A stretch of 64,000 nt of DNA from Kerstersia gyiorum (GTDB taxonomy: Bacteria > Pseudomonadota > Gammaproteobacteria > Burkholderiales > Burkholderiaceae_B): the NCBI RefSeq assembly GCF_004216755.1, contig NZ_SGWZ01000001.1:1364001-1428000 (forward strand), read 5' to 3'. The position numbers were made by a program, and so were the translations under genes. This document shows, one piece after another, positions 34,725 through 42,970 of the stretch. A model generated the notes under the pieces. That model worked only from the letters and a program-made list of their open reading frames with translations. It did no database searches and had not been told where the DNA came from. Positions within the stretch are counted from its first letter, which is position 1, and every line of letters begins with the position of its first letter.

Positions 34725-36305
34725 ATGGAGTGGCTGCTGGACCCTTCAGCATGGGTCGGCTTGCTGACATTGGTCGTGCTCGAGCTGGTGCTTGGCATCG
34801 ACAACTTGGTATTCATTGCTATCCTGGCAGAGAAACTGCCGCCTTCGCAGCGGGATCGTGCCCGTATCATCGGCCTGTCACTGGCGCTCATTATGCGTCT
34901 GGCGCTGTTGACGGCGATTTCCTGGATAGCGACCCTGACTTCCCCGTTGTTTTCCATCGGGGCGCTGAGCTTTTCCGGCCGCGACCTGATATTGATGGCT
35001 GGTGGCTTCTTCCTGCTCTTCAAGGGCACGATGGAGTTGCACGAGCGTATCGAAGGCAAGACACATCACGTCCGCGGTCCGCGCGTTTATGCCGGCTTCT
35101 GGGTCATTGTGACGCAGATCGTGGTGCTGGACGCCGTATTCTCGCTGGATGCCGTCATTACCGCCGTCGGTATGGCAGAACACCTGTCGGTCATGATGAT
35201 GGCTGTGGTTATCGCCATTGGCGTGATGCTGATCGCCTCCAAGCCGCTGACGATCTTCATCAACCGCCACCCTACCGTGGTTGTCCTGTGTCTGGGCTTC
35301 CTGCTGATGATCGGTTTTTCGCTGGTGGCGGAAGCCTTTGGCTTCAAGGTGCCCAAGGGCTACCTGTACGCGGCCATCGGTTTCTCGATCATGATCGAGG
35401 TGCTCAATCAGTTGGCACGTCGCAGCCTGGTGCGCACAGTGGCGGCGCGACCCATGCGTGAACGCACGGCCGAAGCTGTGTTGCGCATGCTGGGCAAGCG
35501 CCTGCCGGATGAAATCGAAACCGACAAGCCGGCGCCGGAAGAACCTGCCGTCGCCTTCGGCGTCGAAGAGCGCAACATGGTCAGCGGCGTCCTGACGCTG
35601 GCCGAGCGTTCCATCCAGTCCATCATGACGCCCCGCACGGATATCAGCTGGGTCAACCTGAAGGACAGCCCCGAGGAAATCCGTGAACAGCTGAGCGCGT
35701 CGCCGCACAGCTTCTTCCCGGTGTGCGATGGGGCGCTCGATGAGGTCGTGGGAGTAGGCCGGGTCAAGGACATGATCGCCGACATCATCACGGAAGGCGC
35801 CATCCGCCGCGACCGCCTGCGGGAGCCATTGATCGTGCACGAGTCCATCGGCATCCTGCGTCTGATCGAAACACTCAAGCGTTCGCGGGGCCAACTGGTA
35901 CTGGTGACCGACGAGTTCGGTGCGATCGACGGCCTGGTGACGCCCATCGACATTTTCGAAGCCATTGCGGGTGAGTTTCCCGACGAAGATGAAACACCGG
36001 ATGTCATCCCCGACGGTGACAACCGCTGGCGCGTCAATGGAGCTGCCGATCTGCACTACCTGGAGCAGGTCCTGGAAGTCGATGGCCTGGTGGACGAGGC
36101 CGACGACTACACCACGCTGGCAGGCTATCTGCTGGCACGCTTCGGCAGCCTGCCGCAGGTGGATGACGTGTGCGAATACGTCCAGGACCATGTGCGCGTG
36201 CGCTTCAAGGTGCTGGCGCTGGAAGGCCGGCGCATCGCCGACGTACTGGTTGAACGCTCCATCCTGGAGCCGGAAATGCCGGAAAGCGGCTCTCAGCCAG
36301 CCTGA
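34725..36305 (+). CDS. TerC-family membrane protein with CBS and CorC/HlyC domains
   Basis: A 526-aa protein of the YegH/YoaE type. An N-terminal TerC domain with about seven membrane helices (residues 1-240, containing VLELVLGIDNLVF and the repeat LDAVFSLDAVITAVG, whose Asp residues are characteristic) is joined to a cytoplasmic CBS-domain pair (about 300-430, SIMTPRTDISW, ELVLVTDEFGAIDGLVT) and a C-terminal CorC_HlyC transporter-associated domain. Likely role is metal-ion efflux or Mn2+ supply to exported enzymes, by family analogy. Monocistronic, with a hairpin after it. Confidence 0.9.
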   Translation: MEWLLDPSAWVGLLTLVVLELVLGIDNLVFIAILAEKLPPSQRDRARIIGLSLALIMRLALLTAISWIATLTSPLFSIGALSFSGRDLILMAGGFFLLFKGTMELHERIEGKTHHVRGPRVYAGFWVIVTQIVVLDAVFSLDAVITAVGMAEHLSVMMMAVVIAIGVMLIASKPLTIFINRHPTVVVLCLGFLLMIGFSLVAEAFGFKVPKGYLYAAIGFSIMIEVLNQLARRSLVRTVAARPMRERTAEAVLRMLGKRLPDEIETDKPAPEEPAVAFGVEERNMVSGVLTLAERSIQSIMTPRTDISWVNLKDSPEEIREQLSASPHSFFPVCDGALDEVVGVGRVKDMIADIITEGAIRRDRLREPLIVHESIGILRLIETLKRSRGQLVLVTDEFGAIDGLVTPIDIFEAIAGEFPDEDETPDVIPDGDNRWRVNGAADLHYLEQVLEVDGLVDEADDYTTLAGYLLARFGSLPQVDDVCEYVQDHVRVRFKVLALEGRRIADVLVERSILEPEMPESGSQPA

Positions 36306-36315
36306 ACCCCGGCAG

Positions 36316-36342
36316 GCGTGGCCGGCTTGCCGGCCACGCTTT
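36316..36342 (+). terminator. Probable terminator after TerC/CBS gene
   Basis: A 10-bp perfect GC-rich stem (GCGTGGCCGG with CCGGCCACGC) closes a CTTG loop and is followed by TTT only. Confidence 0.55.
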
Positions 36343-36485
36343 CAAGAAGAGGTCAGGCAAGCCGGGTATGATGCGGCGTTTCGGACCGATTCCGGTGTAC
36401 AGCACAGCTGGGCGGATAGCGGATATAAAACACGGCAGCGGCTTTCAGCCGTTGCCGATTTCTTAAATGACTATCGGAAACATTC

Positions 36486-37337
36486 ATGGACGCAGGACTT
36501 CTACATCTGGTCAAGGCATTTTTTCTAGGCATTATCGAAGGCCTGACGGAGTTCATTCCGGTGTCCAGCACGGGGCATTTGATCCTCATCGGTGACTGGA
36601 TCAGCTTCCAGAGCAGTGACGGCAAGGTGTTTGAAGTGGTGATCCAGCTGGGCGCCATCCTGGCTGTCATGTGGATTTTCCGTGCCCGCCTGGGCCAGTT
36701 GATCGGCGGCACCTTGCGCGGTGAACGCCAGGAAGTGCTGTTCGCGCGCAACCTGATCGTGGCATTCCTGCCGGCCGGCATCGTCGGCGCGATTTTCATC
36801 AGCCAGATCAAGGCGATCTTCTATCACCCCGGGGTCGTGGCGACCACACTGATCATCGGCGGTCTCATCATGCTGTACGTGGAGCGCAATGCGCACAACG
36901 CCAAGGAGCCCAAGCAGACGGCGGCCGATGTCCGTGCCACGTCGCATACGCTGGAGCAGATCTCCTGGAAGCAGGCCCTGGGCGTGGGTGTGGCGCAGTG
37001 CGTGGCCATGATTCCGGGCACTTCGCGCTCTGGCTCCACCATCGTCGGCGGCATGATCGCAGGCATCCAGCGCAAGACGGCAACGGAGTTCTCGTTCTTC
37101 CTGGCCATGCCCACCATGCTGGGCGCGGCAGTTTACGACATGTACCGCAACTATCACCTGCTGACGCAACATGACCTGTCGGCCATTGCAGTGGGCTTCG
37201 TGGCGGCATTCCTGAGCGCCATCCTGGTCGTGCGTGCAGTGTTGCGCTTCGTCGCCAATCACACCTATCGCGGCTTTGCCTGGTACCGCATCGCGCTGGG
37301 CCTGGTGGTGGCCGTCGTCCTGTTCGCCAAGGCCTGA
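36486..37337 (+). CDS. uppP: Undecaprenyl-diphosphatase
   Basis: Inner-membrane enzyme of 283 aa that recycles the C55 lipid carrier by removing phosphate from undecaprenyl diphosphate, essential to peptidoglycan and O-antigen supply and giving bacitracin tolerance. Motifs GIIEGLTEFIPVSSTGHL (Glu-rich catalytic) and MIPGTSRSGST (Arg/Ser) are present, with eight hydrophobic helices. It starts with MDAGLLHLVKAF. It is convergent with lpxH across a strong hairpin. Confidence 0.95.
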   Translation: MDAGLLHLVKAFFLGIIEGLTEFIPVSSTGHLILIGDWISFQSSDGKVFEVVIQLGAILAVMWIFRARLGQLIGGTLRGERQEVLFARNLIVAFLPAGIVGAIFISQIKAIFYHPGVVATTLIIGGLIMLYVERNAHNAKEPKQTAADVRATSHTLEQISWKQALGVGVAQCVAMIPGTSRSGSTIVGGMIAGIQRKTATEFSFFLAMPTMLGAAVYDMYRNYHLLTQHDLSAIAVGFVAAFLSAILVVRAVLRFVANHTYRGFAWYRIALGLVVAVVLFAKA

Positions 37338-37388
37338 GCGGGGGGCATCCAGCAGGCGGCGCCGCCGCCAGGGCTGCCCGGCAAAAAG

Positions 37389-37436
37389 AAACCGCCTGCC
37401 ATTCCTGGATGAAACCAGGGTGGCAGGCGGTTTTTT
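37389..37436. terminator. Bidirectional terminator between uppP and lpxH
   Basis: A perfect 13-bp stem (AAACCGCCTGCCA, 37389-37401; TGGCAGGCGGTTT, 37421-37433) carries As on one side and Ts on the other. The loop contains its own small stem (CCTGG/CCAGG). Confidence 0.88.
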
Positions 37437-37491
37437 CGTCTGCAAGCGGGCCATTGCCGGGCAGGCCGCCAGGCTGGCGGCCGTGCCTGGC

Positions 37492-38295
37492 TCAGGAACG
37501 GTGTTCCGTTGCCTCGTTGTCGGCTTCTTCCAGGTCGTAGGCGGTCAGGCCATCCAGGTCCAGCGCGAACCAGCCGCCGCGCCAGGGCTGCTCATCACAG
37601 CTCCAGTCGGGCAGCACCCAGCGTTCGCAGGCCCGGCCATCGACCTGCAGCACGTGGCGTGCGGGGCGATGGGTGTGGCCGTGAATCATCAGGGAGACAC
37701 CGGTGTCGCGGAAGGCGGCGTCAATGGCTTGCGCATTCACGTCCATGATTTCCTGCGACTTTTGCTGGTTGGCCTGCATGCTGTCGCTGCGGGCCTGCTG
37801 CGCCATCTTGAGGCGTTCCGGAATGGGCATGGCAAGGAACTGCGCCTGCCATTGCGGATCGCGTACCATGGCGCGGAATTGCTGGTAGGCCTGGTCGTCG
37901 GTGCAGTATTCGTCACCATGCGACAGCAGCACGGTGCGATAGTCCGTTTCCAGCAGCACTGCGTCGGGCAGCAACTGCGCGCCCAACTGGCCGGCCAGCG
38001 TTTCCCCCATCAGGAAGTCGCGGTTGCCCCGGCCGATCCACAGGGGGATCTGGCTGGCCGTGGCGCGCATGGCCTCCAGTACTGCCGCCAGCCAGGGCGG
38101 CGCGATGGCGACCGTATCGTCGCCGATCCAGAAATCGAAGATGTCGCCCGGCAGCAGCAGGGCGTCGGCTTCCTCGGCAGCGGCTTCCAGGAAGCCGATG
38201 AAGGCTTCATTGGTAGCCGGAGTGGCTTGCGCCAGATGCAGGTCGGCGGCGAACCACAGCGTGCCGGGCAGCGTCAGGCGCGGCAACTTACTCAA
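37492..38295 (-). CDS. lpxH: UDP-2,3-diacylglucosamine diphosphatase
   Basis: Metallophosphoesterase of about 267 aa that makes lipid X from UDP-2,3-diacylglucosamine in lipid A synthesis, at the inner membrane face. All LpxH metal motifs are visible: FAADLHL, LPGDIFDFWIGDD, GRGNRDFLMG, LLSHGDEYCTDD and MIHGHTHRP. No ATG fits: the frame has TTG at 38295 (giving MSKLPRLTLPG) and TTG at 38286. I choose the first, which overlaps the cyclophilin gene by 8 nt and has AAGG upstream. The longer frame to 38403 has an Arg/Ser-rich N-terminus that is only a shadow of the cyclophilin gene. Confidence 0.9.
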   Translation of the reverse strand: MSKLPRLTLPGTLWFAADLHLAQATPATNEAFIGFLEAAAEEADALLLPGDIFDFWIGDDTVAIAPPWLAAVLEAMRATASQIPLWIGRGNRDFLMGETLAGQLGAQLLPDAVLLETDYRTVLLSHGDEYCTDDQAYQQFRAMVRDPQWQAQFLAMPIPERLKMAQQARSDSMQANQQKSQEIMDVNAQAIDAAFRDTGVSLMIHGHTHRPARHVLQVDGRACERWVLPDWSCDEQPWRGGWFALDLDGLTAYDLEEADNEATEHRS

Positions 38296-38944
38296 TCGTT
38301 TCTGCCTTGATGATGACGACGTCCTCGACCGGCACGTCCTGGTGGAAGCCACGGCTGCCGGTGCGGGCGCCCTTGATCTTCTCGACCACATCCTGGCCTT
38401 CAACGACTTCGCCGAAGACGGCGTAGCCCCAGCCCTGCGGCGTGGGCGAGGTGAAGTTCAGGAAGTCGTTGTCCTTGACGTTGATGAAGAACTGGGCCGT
38501 AGCGGAGTGCGGGTCGCTGGTGCGGGCCATGGCCAGCGTGTAGCGCTTGTTCTTCAGGCCGTTGTCGGCTTCGTTCTTGATCGGGGCATGGGTCTGCTTT
38601 TGCTTCATGCCGGCTTCGAAGCCGCCGCCCTGGATCATGAAACCGTCGATGATGCGGTGGAAAATGGTGCCGTCGTAGAAGCCTTCCTGGACGTAAGTCA
38701 GGAAATTGGCGGCGCTGACCGGCGCTTTTTCCGCGTCCAGGGCGATGATGATGTCACCTTGATTGGTTTGCAGTTTGACGCGGGGCTGATTGCTCATGAC
38801 GGGGGCTCCTTGAGTTGTCGGTGAAATTGCCGGGCTGGAGGCGCCGCCGGTCTTGACCGGCAGCAGTGCAAAGCTGGCGGCGACCACGGCCGCCAGGGCG
38901 ATGCCGGAGAAAACCAGCCGGCGAGTAAAAGTCCTGTTGGTCAT
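38288..38944 (-). CDS. Cyclophilin-type peptidyl-prolyl isomerase, possible dual start
   Basis: Proline isomerase of 218 aa. Residues about 54-215 are a complete cyclophilin domain (KLQTNQGDIIIALD, FHRIIDGFMIQGGG, SATAQFFINVKDNDFLN, VFGEVVEGQDVV). A 49-residue N-terminal segment looks like a signal peptide or anchor (TRRLVFSGIALAAVVAASFALL). The first ATG at 38944 overlaps the TPR gene stop (ATGA), arguing for translational coupling and an exported form. An internal ATG at 38797 has a textbook AAGGAG 8 nt upstream and would give a cytosolic PpiB-like form. It overlaps lpxH downstream. Confidence 0.9.
   Translation of the reverse strand: MTNRTFTRRLVFSGIALAAVVAASFALLPVKTGGASSPAISPTTQGAPVMSNQPRVKLQTNQGDIIIALDAEKAPVSAANFLTYVQEGFYDGTIFHRIIDGFMIQGGGFEAGMKQKQTHAPIKNEADNGLKNKRYTLAMARTSDPHSATAQFFINVKDNDFLNFTSPTPQGWGYAVFGEVVEGQDVVEKIKGARTGSRGFHQDVPVEDVVIIKAETIE
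38797..38811 (-). promoter_or_regulatory. Strong internal ribosome-binding site in the cyclophilin gene
   Basis: AAGGAG (38806-38811) lies 8 nt before an in-frame ATG (38797), codon 50. It is better than the site at the annotated start and would initiate the form without a signal peptide. Confidence 0.6.
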
Positions 38945-39612
38945 GGCTGGACCTCAGGGGATGAGAGGGATTGTACGGCGGAGATGCGGCCATCCAGGCC
39001 GCGCAGGCCCAGCGCGCGTGCGCGTTCCAGCGCGCGCGCCGATTGTGCCAGGCGCAGGTCGCCCAGGTTGGCCCAGGCCAGTGCATAGCCCGGGTCGGCA
39101 TTCAGTGCCATGGATAGCGCATCTTCAGCCAGGTCGAGCTTGCCGGCGCGCCAGTAGAGCGCGGCCAGATTGTTCCAGGGTTCGGGGAGTTCCGGGTAAT
39201 TGCCGGTCATTTCGCGGTAGATGTTCATGGCTTGTTCCGTCTGGCCGCTGGCCTGGAGGGCGCGGGCATAGAGGAACTGAAGCTGCACATCGACGCCGGG
39301 ATCGTTGCGGGCGCTTTCCTCGGCCAGGCGCTGTTCGATGCGCTCCATGGCTTCGCTCGTATTGCCGCTATCGAGCAGATGGGCGATTTCCGCCGCCGTT
39401 TCGCTGGCGCTGGGCGGCAGCGAGGTATCGACGCCGGGCTTGAGGGCTTCGAGGAAACGGGCCAGTGTGTCCGAGCCGCCACTGGGCTCGCCGTTGTTGC
39501 CCGGCGTGGGCAGGTCAACGACAGGCAATGCCTGGGAGTGCGCAGCGGCAGAGGCCAGCAACAGGCTGGCCAACAGGGTGCGGGACAGGATATTCGAGAA
39601 GGTTGTGGTCAT
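38941..39612 (-). CDS. TPR-repeat protein, probably periplasmic
   Basis: A 223-aa protein with an N-terminal signal peptide (LLASLLLASAAAHSQA, cleavage near residue 27) and at least three tetratricopeptide repeats from about residue 70 to 200 (VQLQFLYARALQASGQTEQAM, PEPWNNLAALYWRAGKLDLAE in part, ALAWANLGDLRLAQS). Such proteins scaffold protein interactions; the partner is unknown. The start ATG at 39612 is supported by the signal peptide. It is the first gene of a minus-strand unit TPR - cyclophilin - lpxH with overlapping ends, and is divergent from cysS. Confidence 0.82.
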   Translation of the reverse strand: MTTTFSNILSRTLLASLLLASAAAHSQALPVVDLPTPGNNGEPSGGSDTLARFLEALKPGVDTSLPPSASETAAEIAHLLDSGNTSEAMERIEQRLAEESARNDPGVDVQLQFLYARALQASGQTEQAMNIYREMTGNYPELPEPWNNLAALYWRAGKLDLAEDALSMALNADPGYALAWANLGDLRLAQSARALERARALGLRGLDGRISAVQSLSSPEVQP

Positions 39613-39649
39613 ATCGCCTGGGCGGATTTCTGTGCAAAGACTGCCGGGC

Positions 39650-39680
39650 TTGAAGTCTGGGCAGCCGTGCTTGCTATACT
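39650..39680 (+). promoter_or_regulatory. Candidate sigma-70 promoter for cysS
   Basis: An extended -10 (TG at 39672-39673, TATACT at 39675-39680) has TTGAAG at 39650-39655 as a possible -35, with a long 19-nt spacer. It lies in the region between the divergent TPR gene and cysS. Confidence 0.4.
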
Positions 39681-39821
39681 TGCCGATCGCCATTTTAGCC
39701 TTGCTTGCCGTCCGGTACGGCATGTCGCTGGCTGCGCCGCGCCGCCAGGGGGTATTTCCCCAGGATGCACTGTTCGCGCGGCCATGTTCATTACCTGTCA
39801 TACATCGGGCCGTTAGACTTC

Positions 39822-41297
39822 ATGATGCAGATTCACAACACCCTGTCACGCAACAAGGATTTCTTGCGCCCCGTTGAACCGGGCAAGGTGCGCATGTATG
39901 TGTGCGGTATGACGGTGTATGACTACTGCCACCTCGGCCACGCACGCATGCTGGTCAGTTTCGATGTGGTCCAGCGCTGGCTGCGGGCCAGCGGGCTGGA
40001 AGTGCGTTACGTGCGCAACATCACCGATATCGACGATAAGATCATCCGCCGCGCAGTGCAGACCGGCAGGCGCATCAGTGAAGTGACGACTTTCTTCATC
40101 GACGCCATGCATGCCGACGAGCGTGCGCTGGGCGTGCAGTCTCCCGACGCCGAACCGCGTGCGACCGAGCACGTGGGCGATATGCTGGGCATCATCGCCA
40201 GGCTCGAGGAAAAAGGCCTGGCCTACCGGGCCGATGATGGCGACGTGAATTATTCGGTTCGTTCGTTTCCGGGCTATGGCAAGCTCTCCGGGCGCAGCCT
40301 GGACGACCTGCGTGCCGGCGAACGGGTGGCGGTCGATACCAGCAAGCGCGATCCGCTCGATTTCGTGCTCTGGAAAGCGGCCAAGCCGGCCGAGCCAGCC
40401 GATACGCGCTGGGATTCGCCTTATGGCTTTGGCCGACCAGGCTGGCATATTGAATGCTCGGCCATGAGCAAGGCGCTGCTGGGCCTGCCGCTGGATATCC
40501 ATGGCGGTGGCCCGGACCTGAAGTTCCCGCACCACGAAAATGAAATCGCCCAGACCGAGGGCGCCTACGAACAGACGCTGGCAAATATCTGGATGCATTG
40601 CGGCCCGCTCATGGTGGATGCCGACAAGATGTCCAAGTCGCTGGGCAATTTCCGCACCATTCGCCAGACCATCGCTCGTGACGCTTCCCATGAAGAACAC
40701 CATGAAGGCGAAGGCGACGACTGGTTCAACCGGCGTGAAGCGGAGATGCTGCGTTTCTTCATCGTGCGCAACCACTACCGCAGCGCGTTGAACTACGCGC
40801 CGGATAATCTGAACGACGCCCAGAATGCGCTGGATCGCCTGTACCGCAGCCTGCAGGCGGTACGCCCGGATGACGCCGGGATCGACTGGGACCACCCCAG
40901 TGCGCAGGCATTCAAGGCTGCGATGGACGATGATTTCAATGCCCCGGGCGCGCTGGCCGTATTGTTCGAACTGGCCAGCGAAGCCAACCGTCATGCATCG
41001 GCCCGCGCAGCGGGACAACTGCGCGGCCTGGGCGAATTGCTGGGCCTGCTGCAACAGGACCCCGAAGCTTATTTCAAGTGGCCGACGCGCTATCGCCAGA
41101 AGCAGGAAACCGACAGCGGTGGAGAAACGGGCGCGGCGCTCGCTGATGCTGCCATCGAGGCGCTGGTGGCACAACGCGGCGAAGCCAAGCGCGCGCGTGA
41201 TTTCACGCGTGCTGATGCTCTGCGTGCCGAATTGCGGGCAGCGGGCATCGAACTGGACGACAAGCCGGGTGGCGTGACAGTATGGAGGCGGGCATGA
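39822..41297 (+). CDS. cysS: Cysteine-tRNA ligase
   Basis: Class I aminoacyl-tRNA synthetase that charges tRNA-Cys. The zinc/cysteine-binding start MYVCGMTVYDYCHLGHAR includes the HIGH-like HLGH, and the KMSKS loop appears as DKMSKSLGN. GWHIECSAMSKALLG and KFPHHENEIAQTEG supply the other zinc ligands. From ATG 39822 the protein is 491 aa; MQIHNTL at 39825 is equally possible. The upstream in-frame extension to 39705 does not resemble the family. It overlaps the next gene by 4 nt. Confidence 0.96.
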   Translation: MMQIHNTLSRNKDFLRPVEPGKVRMYVCGMTVYDYCHLGHARMLVSFDVVQRWLRASGLEVRYVRNITDIDDKIIRRAVQTGRRISEVTTFFIDAMHADERALGVQSPDAEPRATEHVGDMLGIIARLEEKGLAYRADDGDVNYSVRSFPGYGKLSGRSLDDLRAGERVAVDTSKRDPLDFVLWKAAKPAEPADTRWDSPYGFGRPGWHIECSAMSKALLGLPLDIHGGGPDLKFPHHENEIAQTEGAYEQTLANIWMHCGPLMVDADKMSKSLGNFRTIRQTIARDASHEEHHEGEGDDWFNRREAEMLRFFIVRNHYRSALNYAPDNLNDAQNALDRLYRSLQAVRPDDAGIDWDHPSAQAFKAAMDDDFNAPGALAVLFELASEANRHASARAAGQLRGLGELLGLLQQDPEAYFKWPTRYRQKQETDSGGETGAALADAAIEALVAQRGEAKRARDFTRADALRAELRAAGIELDDKPGGVTVWRRA

Positions 41298-41956
41298 GCC
41301 AGATCGGCCAGGCCGGCCAGGAGATGTCTTCCGCCAAGCCGGAGTATTGGGACGCTGCGGTGGCGCATTTGCTGCGCCGCGACCGCATCCTGAAGAAAAT
41401 CATTCCACAGCACGATGGCAGCTGGCTGATGACGCGCGGCACGCCCTTTGCGACGCTGGTGCGTTCGGTGGTCGGCCAGCAGATTTCCGTCAAGGCGGCC
41501 AACGCGCTCTGGGAACGCCTGAGCCAGGCCAGCGACGCGGCGCATGAGCCGGGCGTGTACCTGGCGCTGGGCGAAGATGGCCTGCGAGGCGCCGGCCTGC
41601 CCAAGCGCAAGGCAGAGTATGTGCTTGATCTGGCAGCGGGTTTCGAAGAGCGCAGGCTGCGCCCCGAACTGTGGGATAGCATGGATGACGAGGCAGTCAT
41701 CGCCGAATTGACCACTATCCGCGGCATCGGCCGCTGGACAGCGGAAATGTTTCTGATCTTTAATCTACAGCGGCCGGATGTCCTGCCGTTGGATGATGCC
41801 GGCCTGCTGAAAGCCATTTCGCAGCATTATTTCAGTGGCGAGCCCGTGTCGCGCTTCGAAGCGCGTGAGGTGTCGCAGGCATGGCAGCCCTGGCGCACCG
41901 TCGCCACCTGGTATCTCTGGCGCAGCCTGAATGCCGTCGCAGTGCCTTCCTGCTGA
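41294..41956 (+). CDS. DNA-3-methyladenine glycosylase (AlkA-like, HhH-GPD)
   Basis: Base-excision repair glycosylase of 220 aa that removes alkylated purines. VRSVVGQQISVKAANALWERL precedes the helix-hairpin-helix LTTIRGIGRWTAEMFLIF. The catalytic Asp follows in LPLDDAGLLKA. It lacks the N-terminal AlkA domain, as in the shorter bacterial type. The ATG at 41294 overlaps the cysS stop (ATGA), so it is translated with cysS. The cysS - glycosylase - accA order is conserved in Bordetella relatives. Confidence 0.92.
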   Translation: MSQIGQAGQEMSSAKPEYWDAAVAHLLRRDRILKKIIPQHDGSWLMTRGTPFATLVRSVVGQQISVKAANALWERLSQASDAAHEPGVYLALGEDGLRGAGLPKRKAEYVLDLAAGFEERRLRPELWDSMDDEAVIAELTTIRGIGRWTAEMFLIFNLQRPDVLPLDDAGLLKAISQHYFSGEPVSRFEAREVSQAWQPWRTVATWYLWRSLNAVAVPSC

Positions 41957-41997
41957 CGGCCCGGACTCGTCTTCACGCATACGGAATCCCATACGCA

Positions 41998-42963
41998 ATG
42001 CGCAATACATTTCTCGAATTCGAACAGCCTCTGGCGGAGCTGGAAAGCAAAATAGAACAGCTGCGCTATGTCCAGACTGATTCGGCAGTCGACATTTCGG
42101 ATGAAATCTCCAAACTGCAGCAGAAAAGCCAGACGCTGGCCAAGGGCATCTACGCCAAGCTGACGCCCTGGCAGACCGCCCTGGTGGCGCGTCATCCGCA
42201 GCGTCCCTATACGCTGGATTACGTGCGCGAGATCTTCACTGATTTCCACGAACTGCATGGCGACCGCATGTACGCCGATGACCAATCCATCATTGGTGGC
42301 CTGGCGCGTTTCGAAGGCAAGCCCTGCATGGTGATCGGTCATCAGAAGGGCCGCGATACCAAGGAGCGTGCGCGCCGCAATTTCGGCATGCCCAGGCCCG
42401 AGGGCTACCGCAAGGCCCTGCGGCTGATGCGTCTGGCAGAAAAATTCCGCATGCCGGTGTTCACCTTCGTCGATACCCCGGGAGCCTATCCCGGCGTGGG
42501 TGCCGAAGAGCGCGGCCAGTCAGAGGCCATTGGCCACAATCTGTACGCCATGGCCGAGCTGCGCGTGCCCATCATCTCGACGATCATCGGCGAGGGCGGT
42601 TCGGGCGGCGCATTGGCCATTGCCGTGGGCAACACCGTCCTGATGCTGCAGTACTCCACGTATTCGGTGATTTCTCCCGAAGGTTGCGCTTCCATCCTGT
42701 GGCGCAGTGCGGACAAGGCCTCGGAAGCTGCGGCTGCGCTGGGTATCACGGCGCCGCGCCTCAAGGAACTGGGCCTGATCGACCGCATCGTCAATGAGCC
42801 TATCGGCGGCGCACATCGCGACCCTGGCGTCATGGCACGCCTGCTGCGACGGGCGCTGGGCGAATCCCTGCGTCAGCTGAGCGGCATGACGCCCGACCAG
42901 CTGGTGGCCCACCGCCTGGAGCGCATTCGCGCCTATGGCGAAGTGCAGGAAGTCAAAGGCTGA
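41998..42963 (+). CDS. accA: Acetyl-CoA carboxylase carboxyltransferase subunit alpha
   Basis: Alpha half of the carboxyltransferase that forms malonyl-CoA for fatty acid synthesis. The 321-aa product begins MRNTFLEFEQPLAELESKI as usual for AccA. It has the oxyanion and CoA-binding elements FVDTPGAYPGVGAEERGQSE (partly), GEGGSGGALAI and SVISPEGCASILW. The upstream in-frame extension to 41881 overlaps the glycosylase and is rejected. tilS follows 7 nt later. Confidence 0.96.
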   Translation: MRNTFLEFEQPLAELESKIEQLRYVQTDSAVDISDEISKLQQKSQTLAKGIYAKLTPWQTALVARHPQRPYTLDYVREIFTDFHELHGDRMYADDQSIIGGLARFEGKPCMVIGHQKGRDTKERARRNFGMPRPEGYRKALRLMRLAEKFRMPVFTFVDTPGAYPGVGAEERGQSEAIGHNLYAMAELRVPIISTIIGEGGSGGALAIAVGNTVLMLQYSTYSVISPEGCASILWRSADKASEAAAALGITAPRLKELGLIDRIVNEPIGGAHRDPGVMARLLRRALGESLRQLSGMTPDQLVAHRLERIRAYGEVQEVKG

Positions 42964-42970
42964 GGACAGT

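Noticed and set aside
37492..38403. Long form of LpxH starting at 38403
   Set aside because: The extra 36 residues are Arg/Ser-rich and overlap the cyclophilin coding region; the family begins near the TTG at 38295 or 38286.
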